Assembly (NCBI GenBank): GCA_934589225.1
Contig: CAKTNS010000045.1
Location: forward strand, 1-21,725
Source: an uncultured Oscillospiraceae bacterium
GTDB taxonomy: Bacteria > Bacillota > Clostridia > Oscillospirales > Oscillospiraceae
Length of the DNA: 21,725 nucleotides
Reading direction: 5' to 3'
Part shown: positions 1 to 6,737 of the stretch, one piece after another
Numbering within the stretch: the first letter of the stretch is position 1
How the letters are laid out: the number at the start of each line of letters is the position of its first letter
The notes under the pieces: model-generated
The model's input: the letters and a program-made list of their open reading frames with translations, nothing else
Databases searched by the model: none
Told to the model about the DNA's origin: nothing
Position numbers and translations under genes: made by a program

Positions 1-292
1 TACAATGGAAAACGCCGTACCGCGCCTCATCCACCGCCTATGGCGGTCCCCCTTCCCCGAAGGGGAAGGTCTTGCGTGGTTCCATTCAACCGCACGGGTT
101 GTATTCGGAACGTGGCGGGCGGCAGATTGCCGCCCCTACATACGCAGCCCCTCTGCGCCTATTGTTCCTACAATGGAAAACGCCGTACCGCGCCTCATCC
201 ACCGCCTATGGCGGTCCCCCTTCCCCGAAGGGGAAGGTCTTGCGTAGTACCATTCAACCGCACGGGTTGTAGTCGAGACGTGGCGGGCGGCT
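1..292. repeat. 168-bp tandem duplication of a repeat composite
   Basis: The sequence starting at position 1 (TACAATGGAAAACGCCGT) starts again at 169. The two copies agree almost perfectly up to the GC-rich hairpin, with only scattered substitutions (for example near 77-80 versus 245-248, and around 105-110 versus 273-278). Each unit contains one two-hairpin element plus the following 'CCATTCAACCGCAC' segment. The left end may extend outside the window. The high identity suggests a recent duplication; this is inference from similarity only. Confidence 0.8.
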
Positions 293-502
293 AGTAGCCG
301 CCCCTACTGGCGTAATACCATTCAACTGCACAGGTTGTATTCGGAATGTGGCATGGCGATGAATCATCGCCGCTACATTGCGTGGTTCCATTCAACCGCA
401 CAGGTTATAATCGGAACGTGGCGGGCGGCAGATTGCCGCCCCTACTGGCGTAATTCCATTTAACCAACGCAATCCAAAAACCGGCCACGTCCGACACTGA
501 AT

Positions 503-534
503 AATTGTCAATTGTCCATTGTCAATTGTCAATT
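503..534 (+). repeat. Heptamer array (TTGTCAA-type), copy 1
   Basis: A 32-bp array of four TTGTCAA-like heptamers, one of them reading TTGTCCA, flanked by AATAATT on the left. The same 32 bp occur at 9294-9325 and 17279-17310, and in reverse orientation at 8468-8499. The roughly 40 bp before it (from about 461, with CCAACG, AAAAACCGG and CACGTCCG) are also shared among copies, so the array is the end of a module of about 74 bp. Confidence 0.9.
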
Positions 535-548
535 CTCAAAATCCCCCC

Positions 549-577
549 TTGTAACGTGGGGGAAACTGTGGTAAAAT
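549..577 (+). promoter_or_regulatory. Probable sigma-A promoter of the prfC operon
   Basis: A -35 hexamer TTGTAA (549-554) and a -10 hexamer TAAAAT (572-577) are separated by 17 bp. The bases before the -10 read TGG, a TGn extended -10. A start point near 584 would give a leader of about 108 nt before prfC, containing the short ORF at 617-640. A CCCCC/GGGGG inverted repeat at 543-562 overlaps the -35. No other promoter-like pair was seen between the repeats and prfC. Confidence 0.6.
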
Positions 578-616
578 AAAGTGATTTATTGTAATTATCG
601 ACCTATGGAGGCTGTT

Positions 617-640
617 ATGAACGTTCGGATACCCCATTAG
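617..640 (+). CDS. Putative 7-residue leader peptide upstream of prfC
   Basis: ATG at 617 opens a frame of seven codons (MNVRIPH) ending in TAG at 638-640. It has a GGAGG ribosome binding site at 607-611 with 5-nt spacing, as good as those of the real genes nearby. An in-frame ATG at 605 would add four residues but has no ribosome binding site. The ORF lies wholly in the leader between the probable promoter and prfC. Right after its stop codon comes a sequence that can pair with the prfC ribosome binding site (642-650 with 678-685), the arrangement expected of a translational attenuator. It is too short to judge by homology, so coding is inferred from the ribosome binding site and context. 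Confidence 0.4.
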   Translation: MNVRIPH

Positions 641-641
641 A

Positions 642-685
642 CCTCTTTGGTGGAGCATCATACAAAATCTACTTTTACCAGGAGG
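642..685 (+). promoter_or_regulatory. Possible hairpin sequestering the prfC ribosome binding site
   Basis: CCTCTTTGG at 642-650 can pair with CCAGGAGG at 678-685. This makes eight pairs, including one G-U, with a single bulged T, and encloses the AGGAGG that serves prfC. The loop is about 27 nt. The 5' strand begins one base after the leader-peptide stop codon, so a ribosome paused there would cover it. The pairing is read by eye; no folding energy was calculated. Confidence 0.4.
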
Positions 686-691
686 AACCCT

Positions 692-2284
692 ATGTCTACT
701 TTAGAAGAAGAAATCAAGCGGCGCCGGACCTTTGCCATTATTTCCCACCCTGACGCCGGTAAAACCACCCTGACCGAAAAATTCCTGCTCTACGGCGGGG
801 CCATTGCCCAGGCCGGTGTGGTCAAGGGCAAGAAGAATTCCCGGGCCGCCACCTCGGACTGGATGGAGATCGAGAAGCAGCGTGGTATTTCTGTGACCTC
901 GTCCGTCATGCAGTTTCAGTATGAGGGCTTCTGCATCAACATTCTGGACACCCCGGGCCACCAGGACTTTTCGGAGGATACCTACCGCACCCTGATGGCT
1001 GCGGACTCCGCCGTCATGGTCATTGACGGGGCCAAGGGCGTGGAGCCCCAGACCCGGAAGCTTTTTAAGGTCTGCGCCATGCGGCACATTCCCATTTTCA
1101 CCTTTATCAACAAAATGGACCGGGAGGCCCGTGACCCCTTTGATCTTTTGGACGAGCTGGAGCGGGAGCTGGGCATTGAGACCTACGCCATGAACTGGCC
1201 CATCGGCTCCGGCAAAGATTTTCAAGGCGTATACGACCGGGAAAACAGCCAGCTGCTGTTCTTCTCCGGCATCTCCGGCAAGAACAAGGCCGGAAAGCAG
1301 GCCATTGACCTGTATGACGAAGAGGTGGCCCGGCTGCTGGACTCCGAAACCAAGCACCGGCAGCTGATCGACGACGTGGAGCTGCTCTCCGCCGGTCGGG
1401 AGCTGGACCTGGAAGAGGTGCGCCAGGGGCGGCTGAGCCCGGTGTTCTTCGGCTCTGCTCTGACCAACTTCGGCATTGAGCCCTTCCTGGAATCCTTCCT
1501 GAAGATGACCCCGCCCCCTCTGGCCCGGGTGGCGGACTGCGGCACCGTTGACCCCTTCAGCCCGGATTTCTCCGCCTTCGTCTTTAAAATCCAGGCCAAC
1601 ATGAACAAGGCCCACCGGGACCGGCTGGCCTTTATGCGCATCTGCTCCGGCAAGTTCCAGAGAGACGCGGAATACTACCACATGCAGGGCGGCCGGAAAA
1701 TGCGGCTGAGCCAGCCCCAGCAGATGATGGCCGCCGAGCGGGAAATCGTGGAGGAGGCCTACGCCGGTGACGTCATCGGCGTGTTCGACCCGGGCATTTT
1801 CTCCATTGGCGACACCATCACCGTGCCGGGAAAGAAATTTCTCTATTCCGGCATCCCCACCTTCGCCCCGGAGCACTTCTGCCGGGTATCCGCCAAGGAT
1901 TCCATGAAGCGCAAGCAGTTTGTAAAGGGCACCGAGCAGATTGCCCAGGAGGGTGCCATTCAGATTTTCAAGGTACCCAACTCCGGCATGGAGGAAGTCA
2001 TCGTAGGCGTGGTTGGCACCCTGCAATTTGATGTGTTCCAGTACCGGATGAAGAACGAATACGGGGTGGATCTACGGATGGAGGGCCTGCCCTATGAGGA
2101 GATCCGCCTGATCGACAGCTACCCCGGGGACCTGACGGACCTGAACCTGGGCAGTGATGCAGAGCTGCTGGAAGATTACAAGGGCCGGAATCTGCTGGTA
2201 TTTACAAGCTTTTGGGCCATCGACTTTACCTGCCGCCGGAATCCCGGGCTCCAGGTAAAGGAAATCGTTGTATCGGAAGGATAA
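692..2284 (+). CDS. prfC: Peptide chain release factor 3 (RF3)
   Basis: RF3 is a cytoplasmic translational GTPase that removes RF1/RF2 from the ribosome after peptide release. The 530-residue product matches the family's usual length of about 530. GTPase motifs are in order: G1 HPDAGKTT (19-26), G2 RGISVTSS (64-71), G3 DTPGH (86-90) and G4 NKMD (140-143). RF3-typical stretches follow, such as SEDTYRTL, PVFFGSAL, FKIQAN and a C-terminal FAPEHF/LQFDVF region. The ATG at 692 is chosen because AGGAGG precedes it at the right distance and the RF3 N-terminus starts there; the frame is open 15 codons further up without support. It is the first main gene of an operon running to 8325, and the next start lies only 4 nt after its stop. 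A leader ORF and possible SD-masking hairpin precede it. Confidence 0.97.
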   Translation: MSTLEEEIKRRRTFAIISHPDAGKTTLTEKFLLYGGAIAQAGVVKGKKNSRAATSDWMEIEKQRGISVTSSVMQFQYEGFCINILDTPGHQDFSEDTYRTLMAADSAVMVIDGAKGVEPQTRKLFKVCAMRHIPIFTFINKMDREARDPFDLLDELERELGIETYAMNWPIGSGKDFQGVYDRENSQLLFFSGISGKNKAGKQAIDLYDEEVARLLDSETKHRQLIDDVELLSAGRELDLEEVRQGRLSPVFFGSALTNFGIEPFLESFLKMTPPPLARVADCGTVDPFSPDFSAFVFKIQANMNKAHRDRLAFMRICSGKFQRDAEYYHMQGGRKMRLSQPQQMMAAEREIVEEAYAGDVIGVFDPGIFSIGDTITVPGKKFLYSGIPTFAPEHFCRVSAKDSMKRKQFVKGTEQIAQEGAIQIFKVPNSGMEEVIVGVVGTLQFDVFQYRMKNEYGVDLRMEGLPYEEIRLIDSYPGDLTDLNLGSDAELLEDYKGRNLLVFTSFWAIDFTCRRNPGLQVKEIVVSEG

Positions 2285-2288
2285 GGAT

Positions 2289-2855
2289 ATGCACTTTTGG
2301 GGTCATCTGAAAACCGTCACCCACCATCGGTTTCTTGTCATGCAGGGCTGCTTTCGGGTGGGACTATACTATCAGGGCCTGACCCACGACCTTTCTAAAT
2401 TCTCCCCCACGGAGTTCCGGGAGGGCATCAAATACTACCAGGGCACCCGCAGCCCCAACGCCCGGGAGCGGGAGGAAAAGGGCTACAGCCTGGCCTGGAT
2501 GCACCACAAGGGCCGCAACCGCCACCACTATGAATACTGGACCGACCTGAGCACCGTGACCTTCCGCTATGAGCCGGTGCAGATGCCCCGGCGGTATCTG
2601 GTGGAAATGGTCATGGACCGGCGGGCCGCCTGCATGACCTATCAGGGGAAGAACTACACCGATGCCTCCCCCTACATCTATTTTGCCCGGAGCCGGGAAC
2701 GGCTGATGATGCACCCGGAGACGGAACGGCAGCTTGCCTACCTTCTGGAAATGCTCCGGGACCGGGGGGAACGGGAAACCTTCCGCTACATGAAAAATTC
2801 CGTGCTTCAGAACAAGCCCTTCCCCTGGGAAATGAATGTCACCGAAGGAGTATAG
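2289..2855 (+). CDS. DUF5662 family protein
   Basis: A 188-residue soluble protein that I assign to the DUF5662 family from its pattern; its biochemical role is unknown to me. Conserved-looking polar sites are H12-H13, the HDLSK motif (33-37), a histidine cluster between 72 and 80 (HHKGRNRHH) followed by YEYW, and D110. This spacing of His and His-Asp pairs is reminiscent of HD-type metal-dependent phosphohydrolases, but that is inference. The ATG at 2289 is preferred over an in-frame start at 2268 because GGAAGG lies about 8 nt before it. It starts 4 nt after prfC and stops 2 nt before dtd, so it is translated within the operon. It has no signal peptide or membrane segment. Confidence 0.75.
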   Translation: MHFWGHLKTVTHHRFLVMQGCFRVGLYYQGLTHDLSKFSPTEFREGIKYYQGTRSPNAREREEKGYSLAWMHHKGRNRHHYEYWTDLSTVTFRYEPVQMPRRYLVEMVMDRRAACMTYQGKNYTDASPYIYFARSRERLMMHPETERQLAYLLEMLRDRGERETFRYMKNSVLQNKPFPWEMNVTEGV

Positions 2856-2857
2856 CC

Positions 2858-3325
2858 ATGCGTGCTGTTTTAACGAGAGTCAAATACGCCTCCGTCACCA
2901 TTGACGGGGAAGTCACCGGAAAAATCGGCCCCGGCTTTCTGATCTTGCTGGGGGTCGGCCCGGAGGATACGGAGGAATGCGCCAGGGTTCTGGCGGAAAA
3001 GGCCTTGAGTCTTCGGGTTTTTGAGGACGAAAACGGAAAAATGAATCTGGGTCTGGATGCGGTTCAGGGTCAGGTGCTGGTGGTCAGCCAGTTCACCCTC
3101 TACGGCAACTGCCGCAAGGGCCGCCGCCCCAGCTTTACGGAGGCCGCCCCGCCGGAGCTGGGAAACCGGCTGTATGAGGAATTTTTAAGCCAGTGCGCCC
3201 GGCTGGGCTATCCCCCCCAGCATGGGCAGTTTGGGGCGGACATGAAGGTGGAATCCCTGAATGACGGCCCCATCACCCTGATTTTGGACACCGACCAGCT
3301 GATGAACACCCCCCGCCGGGGGTAA
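2858..3325 (+). CDS. dtd: D-aminoacyl-tRNA deacylase
   Basis: Dtd hydrolyses D-aminoacyl-tRNAs (and Gly-tRNA mischarged on alanine tRNA), keeping D-amino acids out of protein. The 155-residue product has the two family signatures: SQFTLYGN (77-84), with the threonine at the catalytic position, and NDGPIT (135-140), supplying the Gly-cis-Pro pair that enforces chirality. The N-terminal MRAVLTRVKYASVTIDG is typical. The ribosome binding site GAAGGAG lies in the end of the preceding gene, and the intergenic gap is 2 nt. It sits naturally beside prfC as a second translation quality-control gene. The final residues (TPRRG) extend a little beyond the usual end of about 148, with no sign of damage. 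Confidence 0.96.
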   Translation: MRAVLTRVKYASVTIDGEVTGKIGPGFLILLGVGPEDTEECARVLAEKALSLRVFEDENGKMNLGLDAVQGQVLVVSQFTLYGNCRKGRRPSFTEAAPPELGNRLYEEFLSQCARLGYPPQHGQFGADMKVESLNDGPITLILDTDQLMNTPRRG

Positions 3326-3335
3326 GGAGGCATTT

Positions 3336-3923
3336 ATGCTGCAAATTCACACCCTCCCCCTGGGAGACTATCAAACCAACTGCTACATCCTCCATCAGGA
3401 GGGAAACCGGGACTGCGTGGTCATTGACCCGGGCTATGAGCCGGAAATCATTCTAAGCTATCTTAGGGAAAAGGACCTGACCCTCCAGGCCATCCTGCTG
3501 ACCCACGGCCATTTTGACCATGTGGGGGCGGTCCGGGAGCTGGCGGCCCAGACAGACTGCCGGGTCTATATAAACCCCAAGGACCTGTCCCTGCCCCCCA
3601 TGCTGACGGCAGGGCCCCTGTATTACACCAACAGCTACGGCGAGGGAGACCTTCTGGACATTGCCGGAATCTCCTTCCGGGTGCTGGAAACCCCGGGCCA
3701 CACCCCGGGTTCCGTGTGCCTGATGGCAGAGCAGAACATTTTCAGCGGCGACACCCTGTTCTGTGGCTCCTGCGGCCGGACGGACCTGCCCGGCGGAGAC
3801 TACCGGGCCATGAAGGAATCCTTGAAGCGTCTATCAGCCCTCCGGGAGGACTACAACGTTTACCCCGGCCACGGCAGCAATACCACCCTGGCCTGGGAAC
3901 AGAAAACCAATCCCTATCTGTAA
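3336..3923 (+). CDS. Metallo-beta-lactamase fold hydrolase (glyoxalase II-like, YqgX type)
   Basis: A cytoplasmic MBL-fold hydrolase of 195 residues, close to the short glyoxalase II-like family that includes Bacillus YqgX. The metal-binding set is complete: THGHFDH (56-62, with H57, H59, D61, H62), GHTPGS (H122), FSGDTLF (D139) and YPGHG (H179). CGRTDLPGGD (146-155) is also characteristic. The physiological thioester is not certain; these proteins can hydrolyse hydroxyacyl-thiols, but the thiol used by this organism is unknown. AAGGAGG stands in front of the ATG. It lies 10 nt after dtd and 11 nt before hemZ, so it belongs to the same operon. Confidence 0.9.
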   Translation: MLQIHTLPLGDYQTNCYILHQEGNRDCVVIDPGYEPEIILSYLREKDLTLQAILLTHGHFDHVGAVRELAAQTDCRVYINPKDLSLPPMLTAGPLYYTNSYGEGDLLDIAGISFRVLETPGHTPGSVCLMAEQNIFSGDTLFCGSCGRTDLPGGDYRAMKESLKRLSALREDYNVYPGHGSNTTLAWEQKTNPYL

Positions 3924-3934
3924 AGGATATGCCT

Positions 3935-5386
3935 ATGAATCTCACCCTTTCCGGTCATGAGGACCGTTACGCCGTGGAGCAGCTGCTGCTGTCCCTGTTC
4001 CCCGAGGGGGCGGCGCTGGAGGCCAAGTCCACCCTCCACCGAGGCCCCACCTGGCTCACCGCCACGGCGGAGATCACCCTGGTGGGGAAGACCCACCGGG
4101 CCAGCCGCCGGCTGAAAGCGGACCGGGAGACCGTCCGTCTGCGCAGACAGATTTTGCAGCAGAGCATTTATCTGGCGGCCCTGCCCCTGCTTCCCGCCGC
4201 CCCCGCCTGGGGGGCCTTGGCCGGGGTGCGGCCCACCAAGCTGACCACCCGGCACCTTTTGGAGGGGGGCAGCCCCAAAAGTGCAGAAAAAATGCTGCAA
4301 AACACCTATTTTGTCAGCCAGCCGCGGCGGCGTCTGGCGGTGGACTGCTCCGTTTCCACGGTGGAGGCCATCCGGAAGACGGAGGAGCAGGACCTGTCCC
4401 TCTACATCGGCATTCCCTTCTGCCCCACCCGCTGCGCCTATTGCAGCTTTGTCAGCCGCAGCGTGGGGAAGAAAACCGAGCTGTTGGAGCCCTATTTGCA
4501 GGCTTTGCTCCGGGAAATCGAATATACCGGGGCACTCCTTAAAGCTTCCGGCTACCATATCCGCAGCCTCTACATGGGCGGCGGCACCCCCACCACCCTG
4601 TCAAGCCCCCAGATGGCCAGGCTCCTGGATGCCATTCATGAGCATCTGGATTTGAGCCGGTGCCTGGAGTTTACGGTGGAGGGCGGGCGGCCCGATACTC
4701 TGGATGCCGAGAAGCTCCAAACCATTTTCGCCCACGGGGCGGACCGCATGAGCATCAACCCCCAGAGCATGGTGGATGAAGTGCTCCGGGCCTCCGGGCG
4801 GCCCCACCGGGCGGCGGATATTCTAAGGGCCTACGGTGAAGCCACGGCTGCCGGATTCCGGGACATCAATATGGATTTGATCGCAGGACTTCCGGGAGAT
4901 GACTTTGAGGGCTTCCGCCACAGCCTGGACACGGTGGCGGCCCTGAACCCCTCCAACATCACCGTCCACACCCTGGCCCTGAAAAAGGGAGCGGACCTGT
5001 TTGAGCATCGGGAAAACCTGCCCTCCCAGGAGGAGGTGGCCCGGATGGTGGCCTACGCTGAAGAGACCCTGCGCAAGCTTCAATACAAGCCCTACTATCT
5101 CTACCGGCAGAAATACATGTCCGGCTCCTTCGAAAACGTGGGCTGGATCCGGGAGGGCCGGGACTGCCTGTATAATATTTACATGATGGAGGAGGTCCAT
5201 ACCGTCCTGTCCCTGGGGGGCGGCGGCATGACCAAGGTGAATCTGCCAAACGGCAAGCTCACCCGCTTCCACAATCCCAAATTTCCGGAGCAGTACATTC
5301 AGCAATTTGACAGCGTCCTGCGGCAAAAGGAAGAGATTTTCCGGCTGCTGGAAAGCCTTACCGGCACCCCCACGGAGTGCCCCTAA
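3935..5386 (+). CDS. hemZ: Radical SAM coproporphyrinogen dehydrogenase-like protein HemZ
   Basis: HemZ belongs to the HemN-like radical SAM enzymes assigned to oxygen-independent coproporphyrinogen III oxidation. The 483-residue protein has an N-terminal domain with VRPTKL (98-103) that marks the HemZ subgroup. The radical SAM core starts at LYIGIPFCPTRCAYC, with C163, C167 and C170 binding the 4Fe-4S cluster, followed by MGGGTPTTL near 208 and NMDLIAGLPGD further on. The C-terminal GGGGMTK region is also typical. The ATG at 3935 is chosen because AAAGGA lies about 7 nt upstream; the ATG at 3929 would overlap the ribosome binding site. True heme synthesis by HemZ is not settled for anaerobes, so the substrate remains open. 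The next gene's TTG start lies 22 nt beyond the stop. Confidence 0.92.
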   Translation: MNLTLSGHEDRYAVEQLLLSLFPEGAALEAKSTLHRGPTWLTATAEITLVGKTHRASRRLKADRETVRLRRQILQQSIYLAALPLLPAAPAWGALAGVRPTKLTTRHLLEGGSPKSAEKMLQNTYFVSQPRRRLAVDCSVSTVEAIRKTEEQDLSLYIGIPFCPTRCAYCSFVSRSVGKKTELLEPYLQALLREIEYTGALLKASGYHIRSLYMGGGTPTTLSSPQMARLLDAIHEHLDLSRCLEFTVEGGRPDTLDAEKLQTIFAHGADRMSINPQSMVDEVLRASGRPHRAADILRAYGEATAAGFRDINMDLIAGLPGDDFEGFRHSLDTVAALNPSNITVHTLALKKGADLFEHRENLPSQEEVARMVAYAEETLRKLQYKPYYLYRQKYMSGSFENVGWIREGRDCLYNIYMMEEVHTVLSLGGGGMTKVNLPNGKLTRFHNPKFPEQYIQQFDSVLRQKEEIFRLLESLTGTPTECP

Positions 5387-5408
5387 ACCAACCGAAAGGA
5401 AGGATACC

Positions 5409-6737
5409 TTGGATACCTTAATTACCAACGTGACCGCCGTGACCATGACCCCCGGGGCGGAAGTGCTTTTTGGGGTGAACATCGGCATTACCGACGGAAA
5501 AATTGAGTTTATTTCCAAAAAAGTGCCGGAGGAGCTGCCCCAGACCATTATTGAGGGCACCGGAATGGTGGCCATGCCGGGTTTAATCAACTGCCACACC
5601 CATCTGGCCACCTCCGTTCTGCGGTGCTTTACCGACGATTTAAGCAACAAAGAGGCCCTGGAAGCTCTGCTGCAAAAAGAGGCCCGGATGGATTCCCGCA
5701 GCGCCAAGGCTGCGGCCACCCTGTCCATTGCCGAGTGCCTGCGCTTCGGCGTGACCTCCGTGTCAGACCTCTATTACTACCCGGATGCCACCGCCAAGGC
5801 CGTGGCGGAAACCGGCATCAAGGCAAATCTTGCTTTGTCTTCCTACCGCTTCATTGACGAATGCGAAGAATTTGACTTTGAAACCGACGAACAGTGCCGG
5901 GAATTTCAGCGGGTGGTAGACAAATGGCACGGCTTTGACAACGGCCGCATCAAAATCGATGCCGGGATCTACTCTGAGTATACCGGGAACTACCCTTTGT
6001 GGGAAGCCCTGGCGGGCTACGCCAGTGAAAAGGGCCTGGGGGTGCAGCTGCACCTGAGCGAAAGCCAGAACGAGGTAGACTCCTGCCTGGACCGCACCGG
6101 CATGACCCCCGGGGAGCTTCTGAGCTGCCACCGGCTCTTTGCCGTCCCCGCCACCGCCGCGGGCTGCGGGTATCTGACCCCCGAGGAGGCCAAAATGCTG
6201 GGCAAAAAGCACGCCTCCGCCGTGGCCCTGCCCCTGTCCGCCGCCAAAAACGGGCAGCACTGCGCCTCCATTACGGACCTGGTAAAGGCCGGAATGAACG
6301 TGGCCCTGGGCACTGACGGTGCCATTCAGGCGGGCAACCTGGATTTGTTTGAGGTCATGCGGGGTGCCGCCATGTCCGTCCGGGCAGAAAAGGGCGACCC
6401 TTCGGCCCTGCCCAGCTCCGCCGCCCTCATGATGGCCACCTTCTGCGGTGCCCAGGCCCAGGGCCGGGGCGGGGAATGCGGCATGCTCAAAGAGGGGTAT
6501 GACGCAGACCTGGTGCTCATCGACTTCTCCGCTCCCCACCTGATGCCCTGCCATAACGTCATCACGGGCCTTGTGTATGCCGCCAAGGGCGGGGACGTGG
6601 CCATGACCATGGTCCGGGGCAAGATCCTCTACCAGAACGGGAAATTCCCCACCATTGACCTGAATGCCGTCATCGAAGAGCTGACCACCTACGCCATTCC
6701 CAAGCTTTTCGCCAAGGAGGAATCCGGCAATGGCTGA
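5409..6737 (+). CDS. Amidohydrolase, MTA/SAH deaminase-like, with altered active site
   Basis: A 442-residue metal-dependent hydrolase of the amidohydrolase superfamily, closest in layout to 5'-methylthioadenosine/S-adenosylhomocysteine deaminases. The HxH zinc pair is present (NCHTHLA, H63 and H65), as are the strand-5 histidine and glutamate (LHLSE, H215 and E218) and the final aspartate (LGTDGA, D303). The usual AHCVHL block is replaced by AGCGYL (251-256) and the HNPxSN block by ALPLSAA (273-279), so a metal-ligand histidine and a substrate histidine appear to be missing. The reading frame is intact. TTG at 5409 is the start, preceded by AAAGGAAGG; the upstream ATG at 5307 lies within hemZ. 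Its end overlaps the next gene by 8 nt. Activity and substrate cannot be predicted safely. Confidence 0.82.
   Translation: MDTLITNVTAVTMTPGAEVLFGVNIGITDGKIEFISKKVPEELPQTIIEGTGMVAMPGLINCHTHLATSVLRCFTDDLSNKEALEALLQKEARMDSRSAKAAATLSIAECLRFGVTSVSDLYYYPDATAKAVAETGIKANLALSSYRFIDECEEFDFETDEQCREFQRVVDKWHGFDNGRIKIDAGIYSEYTGNYPLWEALAGYASEKGLGVQLHLSESQNEVDSCLDRTGMTPGELLSCHRLFAVPATAAGCGYLTPEEAKMLGKKHASAVALPLSAAKNGQHCASITDLVKAGMNVALGTDGAIQAGNLDLFEVMRGAAMSVRAEKGDPSALPSSAALMMATFCGAQAQGRGGECGMLKEGYDADLVLIDFSAPHLMPCHNVITGLVYAAKGGDVAMTMVRGKILYQNGKFPTIDLNAVIEELTTYAIPKLFAKEESGNG

Larger units (their letters stand above)
1..540. repeat. Intergenic block of stacked palindromic repeat modules
   Basis: No credible gene is seen here. 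The block is a mosaic of short modules that recur at 8368-9366 and 16640-17308. It contains two copies of a two-hairpin element (21-70 and 189-238), several copies of a unit that runs from a 'CCATTCAACCGCACGGG'-like stretch into a GC-rich hairpin (GGGCGGC/GCCGCCC at 117-135, with relatives near 286-304 and 422-440), one AT-richer hairpin (GGCGATGAATCATCGCC near 354-370) and a 32-bp heptamer array at 503-534. Short open frames inside are low-complexity by-products of the repeats and have no ribosome binding sites. The block stops just before the promoter of the prfC operon. Confidence 0.85.

Noticed and set aside
503..534. Short regular repeats that could suggest a CRISPR array
   Set aside because: The TTGTCAA heptamers are directly adjacent without spacers, the arrays are isolated, and no cas gene is present.
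701..2026. A 441-codon open frame antisense to prfC
   Set aside because: prfC on the plus strand is unmistakable; the antisense frame shows no domain and no start signal.
5307..5408. An extended N-terminus for the amidohydrolase from ATG 5307
   Set aside because: This stretch lies inside hemZ in another frame, has no family similarity, and TTG 5409 has a strong ribosome binding site.
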